From: an uncultured Bacteroidales bacterium
Lineage (GTDB): Bacteria; Bacteroidota; Bacteroidia; Bacteroidales; Paludibacteraceae
DNA: 56,165 nt
Assembly: GCA_900321605.1 (NCBI GenBank)
Contig: ONWR01000011.1
Span: forward strand, 1-56,165
Direction of reading: 5' to 3'
The position numbers and the translations under genes were made by a program. A model generated the notes under the pieces. That model did not search any database, was not told where the DNA came from, and saw nothing but the letters and a program-made list of their open reading frames with translations. Of the stretch, positions 47,824 through 56,021 are shown piece after piece. Position 1 is the first letter of the stretch; each line of letters opens with the position of its first letter.

Positions 47824-49886
47824 TTCCGGAACTTGAGTTCGCCGTCACGGAGTTCGACGATGACAGGTTTTGTTTGATCCACCTTTCCGCCGATGATCTG
47901 CTTACTCAACTCGTTGAGGACGAGGCGTTGGAGCGCTCTCTTGACAGGACGTGCACCAAACTGCGGATCGTACCCTTCTTTGGCGATGTAGTTGATTGCA
48001 TCGTCCGTGACACGCAGGTCGATACCTTGGGCTTCGAGCATCTTGTGGATGCGGCTCACTTGCAGACCCACTACCGCTTTGATGTCCGATTCGGTCAATT
48101 CGCTGAAGTGGATGATCTCGTCGATACGGTTGATGAACTCAGGGCGGACTTGTGCACGGAGTTGCTCTTCCGTGAGGTTGGAGGTCATGATAATCAAGGT
48201 GTTCTTGAAGTTGACCAAACGGCCTTTGTTATCCGTCAGACGTCCGTCATCAAGCACTTGGAGCAGGACGTTGAACACATCCGGGTGCGCTTTCTCGATC
48301 TCATCGAAGAGGACGACGGAGTACGGTTTTCTACGGATCGCTTCGGTCAGTTGTCCGCCTTCATCGTAACCCACGTATCCCGGAGGCGCACCGATGAGTC
48401 GGGTCGCGCTGAACTTCTCCTGGTACTCGGACATATCGATACGGGTCATCATGTTCTCGTCGTCGAAGAGGTAGTCCGCGAGCGCTTTCGCCAACTCGGT
48501 CTTACCGACACCGGTTGTACCGAGGAAGATGAAACTACCGATAGGACGTTTGGGGTCTTGCAATCCCGCACGGCTACGACGGATAGCGTCGGAAACCGCC
48601 TCGATAGCTTGGTCTTGGCCGATGACACGTTTGTGCAGCTCTTCCTCCAGATGGAGCAGTTTGTCGCGCTCCGACTGCATCATCTTCGCTACCGGAATAC
48701 CCGTCCAACGAGCTACTACCTCGGCGATATCGTCTTCATCGACTTCCTCTTTGATAAGGGACTCGGTGCCCAATTGATGCAAGGTGTCTTGCGCAGCTTT
48801 GATGTTCGCTTCCGATGCAGGGATCTGGCTGTAACGGATCTCCGCTACCTTACCGTAATCGCCTTCGCGTTCGGCTACCTCTGCCTGATGCTTGAGGGTC
48901 TCGATACGCGCTTTCTCGTTCTGGATAGTAGCTACGTAGCCTTTCTCCTTGTTCCAACGCGCGTTGAGTTCATCGGATTTGACCTTGAGGTCTTTGAGCT
49001 GTTTCTCGATCTCGCCAAGCTTGGCTTCGTTCTTCTCGCGTTTGATGGCCTCGCGCTCGATCTCCAATTGTTTGATCTGACGGTCGAGAGAGTCTATCTC
49101 TTCCGGCTTGGAGTCCACCTCCAGACGCAGTTTGGCTGCGGCTTCATCGATCAGGTCGATTGCCTTATCCGGCAAGAAACGGTCGGTGATATATCGGGCA
49201 GAAAGGGTCACGGCGGAGATGATAGCGTCATCCTTGATACGCACTTTGTGGTGGGTCTCATAACGCTCTTTCAGACCACGAAGGATAGAGATCGTTGCTG
49301 CCTCATCCGGCTCATCGACCATCACTTTCTGGAATCGACGCTCCAAGGCTTTATCGGTCTCAAAATACTTCTGATACTCATCGAGCGTAGTAGCACCGAT
49401 CGCCCTCAGGTCACCACGTGCCAAGGCAGGCTTCAGGATGTTCGCCGCGTCCATTGCGCCGGAACTCTTACCGGCTCCGACCAAGGTGTGTATCTCATCG
49501 ATGAACAGGATGATCTCGCCCGCAGCCGCAACCACTTCGTTGACGACGCCTTTGAGTCGTTCCTCGAACTCACCTTGGTACTTAGCGCCGGCAATCAGCG
49601 CACCCATATCGAGGGAGTAGATCTGTTTCTTCTTCAGGTTCTCCGGTACGTCGCCGCGCACGATACGATGTGCCAGACCTTCCGCAATGGCAGTCTTACC
49701 CACACCCGGTTCACCAATCAGAATAGGGTTGTTTTTCGTTCTTCGGCTAAGGATCTGCAGAACCCGCCTGATCTCGTCATCACGTCCGATGACCGGATCT
49801 AATTTGCCCTCTTTTGCTCGCTCGCAAAGGTTGATTGCGAACTTCTTGAGGTTTTCGTTTTGATTGTTTTGATTCGTTGCGTTCAT
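47820..49886 (-). CDS. clpB: ClpB-type disaggregase lacking the N-terminal domain
   Basis: A 688-residue AAA+ chaperone that threads aggregated proteins with DnaK. It has NBD1 with GEPGVGKT (residues 58-65) and [12 protein letters not shown], a coiled-coil middle domain (about 270-390), and NBD2 with GTTGVGKT and [15 protein letters not shown]. The usual Clp_N domain (about 145 residues) is missing: the protein begins with a short Asn/Gln-rich stretch, then directly the [20 protein letters not shown] linker. NBD2 also seems shorter around [21 protein letters not shown], lacking a roughly 30-residue stretch present in E. coli ClpB. A long antisense open frame here is not a gene. Confidence 0.9.
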   Translation of the reverse strand: MNATNQNNQNENLKKFAINLCERAKEGKLDPVIGRDDEIRRVLQILSRRTKNNPILIGEPGVGKTAIAEGLAHRIVRGDVPENLKKKQIYSLDMGALIAGAKYQGEFEERLKGVVNEVVAAAGEIILFIDEIHTLVGAGKSSGAMDAANILKPALARGDLRAIGATTLDEYQKYFETDKALERRFQKVMVDEPDEAATISILRGLKERYETHHKVRIKDDAIISAVTLSARYITDRFLPDKAIDLIDEAAAKLRLEVDSKPEEIDSLDRQIKQLEIEREAIKREKNEAKLGEIEKQLKDLKVKSDELNARWNKEKGYVATIQNEKARIETLKHQAEVAEREGDYGKVAEIRYSQIPASEANIKAAQDTLHQLGTESLIKEEVDEDDIAEVVARWTGIPVAKMMQSERDKLLHLEEELHKRVIGQDQAIEAVSDAIRRSRAGLQDPKRPIGSFIFLGTTGVGKTELAKALADYLFDDENMMTRIDMSEYQEKFSATRLIGAPPGYVGYDEGGQLTEAIRRKPYSVVLFDEIEKAHPDVFNVLLQVLDDGRLTDNKGRLVNFKNTLIIMTSNLTEEQLRAQVRPEFINRIDEIIHFSELTESDIKAVVGLQVSRIHKMLEAQGIDLRVTDDAINYIAKEGYDPQFGARPVKRALQRLVLNELSKQIIGGKVDQTKPVIVELRDGELKFRN

Positions 49887-50083
49887 AGTTATTATAGTTT
49901 TGTTAATAATTCATATTTCTAAATTTACAATTTACAATTGATAATTTACAAAGGGCTTTTGGAGCATGGTTCAAACTTTTAGAATACATGCGGTTCTTTA
50001 TGTTTTGTACCTAAGTCACTAAGACGCTTTGTTCATTGTGCATTGTACATTGTACATTTAAGATACTACAAACCTCGCGCCAA
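49887..50083. other. Intergenic region upstream of clpB with two 7-mer tracts
   Basis: No gene. AATTTAC-type 7-mers (49922-49949) and CATTGTG/CATTGTA 7-mers (50034-50061) are present. No consensus promoter or heat-shock CIRCE element was seen for clpB. Confidence 0.5.
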
Positions 50084-50112
50084 ACAAAAAAGAACTGCCA
50101 TTTTGGCAGTCC
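50084..50112 (-). terminator. Terminator of the acyltransferase operon
   Basis: Minus strand ACTGCCA-AAA-TGGCAGT followed by TCTTTTTTG, about 90 nt after the operon end; the tract at 50151-50207 lies between. Confidence 0.85.
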
Positions 50113-50150
50113 CTTTCCATTTCTCCTTTGGCCTTTGGCTTTTGTCAATC

Positions 50151-50207
50151 GACTAACGACAGCCCTTGCATGGACTAACGACCAACGACCAACGACTAAC
50201 GACTAAC
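50151..50207. repeat. GACTAAC/GACCAAC tract overlapping a stop codon
   Basis: GACTAAC at 50151, then five 7-mers at 50173-50207 (GACTAAC, GACCAAC, GACCAAC, GACTAAC, GACTAAC). The stop codon (and last codons) of the acyltransferase gene lie within or beside the tract. Confidence 0.9.
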
Positions 50208-50850
50208 GACTTATGTTATACCATTCCTCGAGTTTTGCATTAAAAGCCCGTCTGTCTAAGGTCTGAGCCCATTGGAGCACATCGTCCGTATGGTCTTCGA
50301 AATGCAAGGTCACCGTGCGTCTCCATTTCCATTTCTTGGGTTTGAGTTTCGAGAAACGGCTGCTCTCTAACCCGCGCATTCTACATAGGATCACGCGCAC
50401 GCCTGCGGGTAACTCACGGCATACTTCATAGGCCATACGGCGGTTACCGATGATCTCCTTATCCACCGTCTTCACGTGTCCGGAGGGGTAGAAACAAATC
50501 TCTTTGCCTTCTGCCAAACTGTCAATAGCAATCCGGCTCAACTGACTTGCGGCGGCGACTCCTTCCTCACGGCTCATGGCGCTCTTCTGCAAGTCCGGCA
50601 CTTCGATAGCATCCGCCATACGCAGTACCCGTCCGTATAACCAATGACGCATAAACAGCTCATCCGTCATCGGACGAATAGGCAACCACCATTCTTCGCT
50701 GAATAAAATCAACGGATCTATGTATGCCGTATGGTTCGGCATGACGAGATGGATCTTCTTGTCCCTCAATAACTCCTCTCCTGTCACCTGTATATCGTAG
50801 TGCAGGTGAAAGAAGAATTTGCAAATCTTCCCAAATGTATATCGATTCAT
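50203..50850 (-). CDS. PlsC-like 1-acylglycerol-3-phosphate acyltransferase
   Basis: A 215-residue enzyme of the PlsC/LPLAT family. The catalytic block is NHTAYIDPLILF (NHx4D), and block III is CFYPSGHVKTV. Upstream is IHLVMP, with EGKEI in between. There is no obvious full membrane helix, so it is likely peripheral. Members acylate lysophosphatidate or other lysolipids. Its start overlaps the stop of the 50847 gene (ATGA); the three genes from 51298 to 50203 form an overlapping operon. Confidence 0.85.
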   Translation of the reverse strand: MNRYTFGKICKFFFHLHYDIQVTGEELLRDKKIHLVMPNHTAYIDPLILFSEEWWLPIRPMTDELFMRHWLYGRVLRMADAIEVPDLQKSAMSREEGVAAASQLSRIAIDSLAEGKEICFYPSGHVKTVDKEIIGNRRMAYEVCRELPAGVRVILCRMRGLESSRFSKLKPKKWKWRRTVTLHFEDHTDDVLQWAQTLDRRAFNAKLEEWYNISR

Positions 50851-51086
50851 GCTGCTGATGTGTTCATTAATTCGTATAAATAAGCAGGGCTTTGGATGTA
50901 GAGTTCGTTCTCCTCGTCCTGCAATGCTGGCATGAGCGAGGAATTATAGACACGTTCCATCGCTTGCTCCAAAGTACAGCCGGTATCTTCCATTACATAC
51001 CGAACCAATTCGCTTATCGCGTAATCGGTTAGATAAGTTGCTATTTGTTGATGGTTTGGCTGAGTCATAGGATTTCTAAGTATCAT
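50847..51086 (-). CDS. Small protein of unknown function (79 aa)
   Basis: A helical 79-residue protein: HQQIATYLTDYAISELVRYV, EDTGCTLEQAMERVYNSS, then YIQSPAYLYELMN. It overlaps both neighbours by 4 nt. It resembles small helical partners found next to DUF3791 genes in Firmicutes and Bacteroidota, often called toxin-antitoxin-like, but no experimental role is known to me. ATG at 51068 is an alternative start. Confidence 0.6.
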   Translation of the reverse strand: MILRNPMTQPNHQQIATYLTDYAISELVRYVMEDTGCTLEQAMERVYNSSLMPALQDEENELYIQSPAYLYELMNTSAA

Positions 51087-51298
51087 GCTAATGTTCCTCC
51101 GTTTTGGCGACAGACAATAAGCATATCATCAATGGTGTCATCCATTGATTGCAGGTGCTCTACATCGTAGAATTCCATTAAAAAAGCGAGAGCTTTATGC
51201 GCTTGCAGATAGCGGAAAGCAGCCTGCCTTGTCATGGCAAACTTACTCGCAAATGCTTGTATTGCTCTCGTCAAAAAAGGAATTTCGTACTTACTCAT
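51083..51298 (-). CDS. DUF3791-like small protein
   Basis: A 71-residue helical protein. Motifs FLTRAIQAFASKFAMTRQAA, YLQAHKALAFLMEFYDVEHL and DDTIDDMLIVCRQNGG fit DUF3791, found in operons with DUF3990 or other small proteins. No DUF3990 gene is present. It leads the operon from its own promoter, with a leader of about 65 nt. Confidence 0.6.
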   Translation of the reverse strand: MSKYEIPFLTRAIQAFASKFAMTRQAAFRYLQAHKALAFLMEFYDVEHLQSMDDTIDDMLIVCRQNGGTLA

Positions 51299-51371
51299 AT
51301 CGTATCATTGCATATCCGGTTAATTCAGCCGATTTTTCTTGTGCTTTTTAGCGCGTATTTAAAAACTGCTG

Positions 51372-51403
51372 CAAAGGTACTGCTTTTTTTTGAAATGCGC
51401 AAG
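51372..51403 (-). promoter_or_regulatory. Promoter of the DUF3791/PlsC operon
   Basis: Minus strand CTTG (51403-51400), 20-nt spacer with A8 and GCAG, TACCTTTG (51379-51372). Confidence 0.87.
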
Positions 51404-51503
51404 TATTCGGTATATTTTTATTAAAAAATCCGTTTATTTGCATATGCCCCATAGGATTAGTGCCCGTTCGTCCGTGAGCTTGATGTGTTACCTCTTTTTT
51501 TAT

Positions 51504-51632
51504 GTTTTTTGTCCAAATCTATACTTTTTACCCCACATTTGGAAGAAAAACCCGAGTTTTTTGTCCAAATCTATACTTTTTACCCAACATTTGGAAGAAA
51601 AACCCGAGTTTTTAGTCCAAATCCATCTTTCC
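51504..51632. repeat. 52-bp tandem repeats with internal inverted repeat
   Basis: A 52-bp unit starting GTTTTTTGTCCAAATC occurs twice (51504, 51556), with a third partial copy at 51608. Each full unit contains TCCAAAT...ATTTGGA, able to form a 7-bp stem. Too few copies, no spacers and no cas genes, so not a CRISPR array. Confidence 0.88.
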
Positions 51633-51908
51633 CTCACAACCTCGCGCGTGCGCGCAAATAAATAAGGTGTAGACTCAAAAGAGAGATTGTAGGAGTTTTT
51701 TGGGGATTGTTTTGGAAGATAAAGTAATTTTCCATAATTTTTGATAATTTTAGACGAACTAAAAAGAAATTGTCTATAATAGTTGATAATTTTTGACCAA
51801 AGAAAAAGTTAAAGCACACAAAAACAAACATTGTTTTTTATGTTTTTGTCTAAATATATCCCCACAACACGAATAAATAATTATTTTTTTCGAAATTTTC
51901 ACTTTTTA
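51633..51908. other. A+T-rich gene-free stretch
   Basis: No gene. A G+C-rich island GCGCGTGCGCGC lies near 51645, then there are loose repeats of TAATTTT/TTGATAATTTT (51725-51800). It leads to the promoter of the second structured leader. Confidence 0.45.
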
Positions 51909-51940
51909 TTTGCACATATCAAAAATTATTACTAATTTTG
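51909..51940 (+). promoter_or_regulatory. Promoter of the second structured leader
   Basis: TTTG (51909-51912), 20-nt spacer, TAATTTTG (51933-51940); leader of about 400 nt to the ATG at 52344. Confidence 0.85.
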
Positions 51941-51998
51941 CAGCCGAATTTACGCCGGTACCGTTTTACACGGTGGACGGATGTGGGTTCTTTACATA

Positions 51999-52200
51999 TT
52001 GAATGGCGTTTATTGACGCTTTGTATTTGACGCGTTAAAAGCTTAGCACACTTTATAACATCAATCAAGTCAGAAGCAAAGTAACAGTTACGCCTACGGG
52101 TATGACTATTATACTCGCTCTGTATTTTCTTTACAGGCGTGTTGTCATATCGGCGTAGGTTTCATTGTTGTTTATTTGACTTGAGGGGCAAGTGCTAAGG
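51999..52200 (+). ncRNA. Structured leader RNA, copy B
   Basis: Shares GGCGTTTATTGACGC (52005-52019) with copy A. Then CTTTGTATTTGAC (52019-52031) pairs with GTCAGAAGCAAAG (52069-52081), 12 of 13 positions including G-U. The central stem is GCCTAC (52092-52096 region) with GTAGGT (52155-52160), the inner part TATGAC/GTCATA with apical CTGTA/TACAG. TCAAGTCA (52065-52072) can instead pair with TGACTTGA (52177-52184). The sequences differ from copy A while the pairing pattern is kept. Confidence 0.55.
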
Positions 52201-52289
52201 TCCTAACGCGTAGATGAGCAATAGCGAAGTCTGCGCTTTTTCGTGTATGTACATGATAACTAACAATCAACTTACAAACTAACAATAAA

Positions 52290-52327
52290 CGGAGGATGCC
52301 GAAAAGCCAAAAGTGAGTAGGCACAAA
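52290..52327 (+). promoter_or_regulatory. Conserved leader hairpin, copy 4
   Basis: CGGAGGATGCCGAAAA, GCC (52306-52308), loop AAAAGTGAGTA, GGC (52320-52322), ACAAA, start codon at 52344. Confidence 0.7.
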
Positions 52328-52343
52328 AAAATCCACTTACACA

Positions 52344-53108
52344 ATGAAAAAAATTATGTTATTCGCTACAGTAGTAGCAATGTCGTTGGCAATGGCTATG
52401 CCGGTTAATGCGCAGAGTCGCAAAGACAAAAAAGCAGCCAAGAAAGCTCAGTGGGAAATGGAGCAACAACAGCAACGTGAGGAGGCTGAGTTGCGTCACC
52501 AACTCCGCATGGACAGTATTGCCAATGCGAAAAAAGTAGCAGAGGAAAAGGCTGCTAAAGAAGAGGCTGAGCGTCGCGCAAAAGAAGCAGAAGAAAAAGC
52601 AAAACAGAAGAAGGCAGAGGAGGAAGCTGCTCTTCAAGAGGTAGAGCATGAAGAACCTTGCTCGGAGATGGATTACCCCAGCACCGAAGTACTGATGCGT
52701 GGTCATGGTATTGGCGTTGACCGCAACCAGCAATTCTCTATTGAAAAAGCTAAAGGCTATGCTATCAATGACCTTGCTCAACAAATCTCTTCAAAAGTGG
52801 AATCGTTGCTGAGATTGCAAAACCAGAGCTGGGATCAGAACGAGAACAATAACTATGCAGGTATGGCAAAGCAGGAGATAGAGATTGCCGTGCAGCAAAC
52901 AACCGGCTATAATATTGCTTGCCGCAAGACGATGACTTATTCTCAGAATAATGTTCGTTTGATGAAGACTTATATGATCATCGAGGTTAGCGCAGAGAAA
53001 GTACTTAAAGCAGCCTATGATGCTCTGCAGAAGAACAACCAAACAAAGATTGAAGAAAGCTTTGAGGACTTCCACAAAGATTTCAAAGAGCATTTCCAAG
53101 AATTGTAA
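52344..53108 (+). CDS. Secreted coiled-coil protein, LPP20-like C-terminal domain
   Basis: A 254-residue protein. The signal peptide (LFATVVAMSLAMAMPVNA) is followed by a highly charged coiled coil (residues 25-105, rich in Lys, Glu, Ala). A globular domain follows (GHGIGVDRNQQFSIEKAKGY, YAINDLAQQISSKVESLL, RKTMTYSQNNVRLMKTYMII) that resembles LPP20/DUF-type domains of envelope lipoproteins. Function unknown. It is transcribed from the long structured leader and followed by a cluster of secreted paralogues. Confidence 0.7.
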   Translation: MKKIMLFATVVAMSLAMAMPVNAQSRKDKKAAKKAQWEMEQQQQREEAELRHQLRMDSIANAKKVAEEKAAKEEAERRAKEAEEKAKQKKAEEEAALQEVEHEEPCSEMDYPSTEVLMRGHGIGVDRNQQFSIEKAKGYAINDLAQQISSKVESLLRLQNQSWDQNENNNYAGMAKQEIEIAVQQTTGYNIACRKTMTYSQNNVRLMKTYMIIEVSAEKVLKAAYDALQKNNQTKIEESFEDFHKDFKEHFQEL

Positions 53109-53125
53109 TTGCTTCATCCTTTCGC

Positions 53126-53151
53126 GCCGACGGGACTGAACCCCCGTCGGC
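53126..53151 (+). terminator. Hairpin after the coiled-coil gene
   Basis: GCCGACGGG (53126-53134) pairs with CCCGTCGGC (53143-53151), a 9-bp GC-rich stem. There is no T-run behind it, so it may attenuate or stabilise the mRNA rather than terminate. Confidence 0.55.
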
Positions 53152-53175
53152 TGCACTATAAAATAACAAACAATT

Positions 53176-53427
53176 ATGAGAAAAATTTTCTTTTTTATTC
53201 TATTTGCAGCCCTCTCGCTGACAATTGTAGCGCAAGAGAAGAAAACAATCACTATTCAGCAACCGAAATGCGATAATGCAGCGATTGCTAATATCTTGAA
53301 AACTTCACTAACAGAAGCGCTGTCTGCCATTACGCTGGCTACTGCCAATGAGCAAAGCCAATTGCAGCCGAAGAACGTACAAAACGTCTGCAAATCCCTT
53401 GCTAAACAACTATTGGACAACAATTAA
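53176..53427 (+). CDS. Short secreted CsgG-like protein, internally deleted
   Basis: An 83-residue protein with signal peptide FFFILFAALSLTIVAQ, then KKTITIQQPKCDNAAIANIL and a C-terminal CKSLAKQLLDNN. Compared with the two larger neighbours, the first part aligns to their N-terminus (KKTVAVLDPICRDNS) and the end to their CNEMASSLF helix. It therefore looks like the same domain with about 90 central residues removed. Bases 53211-53322 match 56054-56165 at 111 of 112 positions. Confidence 0.6.
   Translation: MRKIFFFILFAALSLTIVAQEKKTITIQQPKCDNAAIANILKTSLTEALSAITLATANEQSQLQPKNVQNVCKSLAKQLLDNN
53211..53322 (+). repeat. Direct repeat with 56054-56165
   Basis: 111 of 112 bases are identical to the start of the last, truncated gene; the repeat continues beyond the window edge. 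Confidence 0.95.
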
Positions 53428-53431
53428 TTCG

Positions 53432-53600
53432 ATGAAAAAAAATAATTCTAATATTTCTTTCAGCCCTTTCGTTAACGGCATTATTAGATAAAGAGGCTAT
53501 TCGTCTCATCCGATCAATGCCTAATTGGATACCAGGTAGACAACGAGGTGAAACCGTGCGTGTGAAATATACCATGCCTATTAATTTTAGATTAGAATAA
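53432..53600 (+). pseudogene. Frameshifted secreted TonB C-terminal fragment
   Basis: ATGAAAAAAAAT contains eight A. With seven, the frame would read a signal peptide like those of the neighbours (IFLSALSLT), then DKEAIRLIRSMPNWIPGRQR and GETVRVKYTMPINFRLE, a TonB C-terminal segment. As written, the frame stops after 19 residues. The intervening TonB linker is absent, so this is a deletion product with a homopolymer frameshift, or a slippage-switched mini-gene, or a sequencing error. Confidence 0.7.
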
Positions 53601-53612
53601 TATTATACCATT

Positions 53613-55037
53613 ATGAAACAATATTTATTTACTTTATCGCTTTTAATTAGTGTAGTTATTAATGCTCAGTCACATAAAAAAATGGCTGTGATGGAGCCGA
53701 TATGCCGAGACAATTCGGTTGAATCATTTTATAAGACAGTTATCCGTGGAGCAACAGAAAGTGTTGTATCAGCAACTGACGAATACGAAGCATATGACCG
53801 TTCTGCTTTTGACCAAATTGTAAAAGAGCATAATTTTCAACGTTCCGGAGCTGTTAGTGATTCTGACATCAAAAGAATGGGTGAATTAGCCGGAGTTGAT
53901 TATATTTTGGTTTCTGAACTCACCGCGGCAGAAGGTTATATGTCTGTCATTGTAAAAGTTTTAAATGTCGAAACCGGCAAATATGAGGGAGCCAAGGATG
54001 GTTTGATGCTTATGAATGATATACCGGATATTCGAAACAAAACCAAACAATTAGTATCTTTACTCTTTGGCGTTGTAGATATTGAAAGCGGATTGCGTAG
54101 AGGAGAACTGCAATTAGAGGAAGGTAAATATGTCGGCGAAATTCTAAATGGACAACCCAACGGTAAAGGCAAGCTCTATTATGATGCAACGGATAGCAAA
54201 GAACGCACATACTATGAAGGAGATTGGAAAAACGGGAAAAGATGCGGTTATGGTACTCTGGAATGGAAAGACGGTTCTAAATATGTAGGCGATTGGGATC
54301 GTGATGAGAATTGGACCGGAAAAGGAAAGTACTATCTTGCCAATGGTGACAGATATGAAGGTGACTTTGCAAACAATGCGATAACCGGTTATGGAATTTA
54401 CTATATGTCTGACGGGCGCAGATATGAAGGTTATTTCAAAGACGGAAATTATAATGGGAAAGGTAAATTCTTTTGGCCTAATGGAGACAAGTACGAAGGA
54501 GATTTTGTAAATACGACTATTACCGGATACGGCACAGCCAATTTCGTTGATGGAAGAAAATATGTAGGTCAATGGAAAGATGGCAAGTTTCATGGAAAAG
54601 GTAAACTCTATTTTGCTTCATCTGACGAATATAACAGAGTTTCATATGATGGAGATTGGGTAAATGATGAGAGAAGCGGTCAAGGGACTATGGTTTGGAA
54701 AAGCGGAGCAAAGTATGTAGGTCAATGGAAAAATGGTCTTCGAAATGGCTATGGGGTTAATTACTACGATGATGGCGATAGATACGAAGGATATTGGGAG
54801 GATGATAAAAGAGAAGGACGTGGCACATACTATTGGAAGAATAATTATCGCAAAGGGACATGGGTTGACGGGAAATCAAACGGAGAGTTTACAATTTATT
54901 GGAGTGATGGCGATCGTGATACCGGTTATTATGTCAATGGCAAAAAAGATGGCGATTGGATTCGTATAACCAGTGACGGAAAAAAACGCAAAGCTAAATA
55001 TTCCAAAGGAGAACTCGTTCGCGATTGGCACATATAA
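53613..55037 (+). CDS. Secreted CsgG-like domain fused to MORN repeats
   Basis: A 474-residue protein. After a signal peptide (FTLSLLISVVINAQ), residues about 20-160 form a CsgG/TolB-N-like domain (KKMAVMEPICRDNSVESFY, YEAYDRSAFDQIVKEHNFQR, GELAGVDYILVSELTAAEGY). Residues about 170-460 hold roughly a dozen MORN repeats (GYGTLEWKDGSKYVGDW, GKGKFFWPNGDKYEGDF and so on). The N-terminal domain is shared with the next gene at DNA level. The likely location is periplasm or surface; MORN repeats often bind membranes or act as scaffolds. Confidence 0.8.
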   Translation: MKQYLFTLSLLISVVINAQSHKKMAVMEPICRDNSVESFYKTVIRGATESVVSATDEYEAYDRSAFDQIVKEHNFQRSGAVSDSDIKRMGELAGVDYILVSELTAAEGYMSVIVKVLNVETGKYEGAKDGLMLMNDIPDIRNKTKQLVSLLFGVVDIESGLRRGELQLEEGKYVGEILNGQPNGKGKLYYDATDSKERTYYEGDWKNGKRCGYGTLEWKDGSKYVGDWDRDENWTGKGKYYLANGDRYEGDFANNAITGYGIYYMSDGRRYEGYFKDGNYNGKGKFFWPNGDKYEGDFVNTTITGYGTANFVDGRKYVGQWKDGKFHGKGKLYFASSDEYNRVSYDGDWVNDERSGQGTMVWKSGAKYVGQWKNGLRNGYGVNYYDDGDRYEGYWEDDKREGRGTYYWKNNYRKGTWVDGKSNGEFTIYWSDGDRDTGYYVNGKKDGDWIRITSDGKKRKAKYSKGELVRDWHI

Positions 55038-55093
55038 TTACATAGATATTCACTGATATCATGAATTATGCGATAATAAAAATTGTAAATAAT

Positions 55094-56008
55094 ATGTTCA
55101 ATAAAAAGTTACTCATTATCCTTTTCTCATCCCTCTCGCTGACGGTTGTTGCGCAGCAGAAGAAAACTGTTGCCGTTCTTGACCCTATTTGTCGAGACAA
55201 TAGTGTCAATGCTTTTTATCAACAAATGGTTCGTGGATCCATGGAGTCTGCAGTGACAGCTTCTGCTGAATACGAAGCATATGACCGTTCTGCATTTGAC
55301 CAGATACAAAAAGAACAAGCGTTTCAAAGGACAGGAGCCGTAAACGATTCTCAGATCAAAAAAATGGGTGAATTAGCTGGCGTTGATTATGTGTTGGTAT
55401 CTGAAGTAAGCGCTTATGAAGGGTATTTGTCTGCTATTGTCAAAATCCTTAATGTAACAACGGGAAAGTATGACAAATCAACGGATGATTTAATGGAACT
55501 CAAGCCCAATGCAGTAAAAAGTAAATGTAATGAGATGGCATCATCTCTTTTTGGCTCATCACTATCCCAAAACTCGACGAGTAAAATGCAAGTTCCTGCT
55601 GGTTATGTAGATTTAGGTTTGCCGAGTGGAACACTATGGAAAGAGCACAACGAAGATTGCGGACTTATCACATATAATCAGGCACGTAATTACTATAGTA
55701 ATAGTCTTCCTACTAAAGAACAATGGGAAGAACTTATGAGTAATTGCCATTGGACGTGGATCGGAAATGGTTATAAAGTAAGAGGAGGTAATGGACAGTC
55801 AATTATATTGCCCGCAGCAGGATTTAAGGACGAAGGAGTAACGAATTATGTCGGCGAAGTGGGCTACTATTGGTCATCCTCTCTTTATCCTGAAGACTGG
55901 AATTATTCATGGGGACTTCCTTTTGGTGCTGACGAAGTGGGACTATCCGAATATGGATTAGGAGGGCTACCTCACGAAATGGGGCTTTCTATCCGTTTAG
56001 TTAAATAA
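55094..56008 (+). CDS. Secreted CsgG-like domain fused to a FISUMP-like domain
   Basis: A 304-residue protein, start at ATG 55094 with signal peptide LLIILFSSLSLTVVAQ. Residues about 20-165 match the CsgG-like domain of the preceding gene. Residues about 175-304 (GYVDLGLPSGTLWKEHN, TKEQWEELMSN, ILPAAGFKDEG, GYYWSSSLYPEDWN) resemble the Fibrobacter-type paralogous domain (FISUMP), seen in many Bacteroidota surface proteins. Same N-domain, different C-domain. An in-frame ATG at 55061 is possible but lies outside the signal peptide. Confidence 0.75.
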   Translation: MFNKKLLIILFSSLSLTVVAQQKKTVAVLDPICRDNSVNAFYQQMVRGSMESAVTASAEYEAYDRSAFDQIQKEQAFQRTGAVNDSQIKKMGELAGVDYVLVSEVSAYEGYLSAIVKILNVTTGKYDKSTDDLMELKPNAVKSKCNEMASSLFGSSLSQNSTSKMQVPAGYVDLGLPSGTLWKEHNEDCGLITYNQARNYYSNSLPTKEQWEELMSNCHWTWIGNGYKVRGGNGQSIILPAAGFKDEGVTNYVGEVGYYWSSSLYPEDWNYSWGLPFGADEVGLSEYGLGGLPHEMGLSIRLVK

Positions 56009-56021
56009 TTTTATGTTTGTT

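Noticed and set aside
47703-49802. 699-codon open frame antisense to clpB
   Set aside because: It mirrors the reverse codons of a conserved gene and has no domain-like pattern of its own.
51504-51632. Possible CRISPR array
   Set aside because: The repeats are directly adjacent with no spacers, fewer than three copies, and no cas genes in the window.
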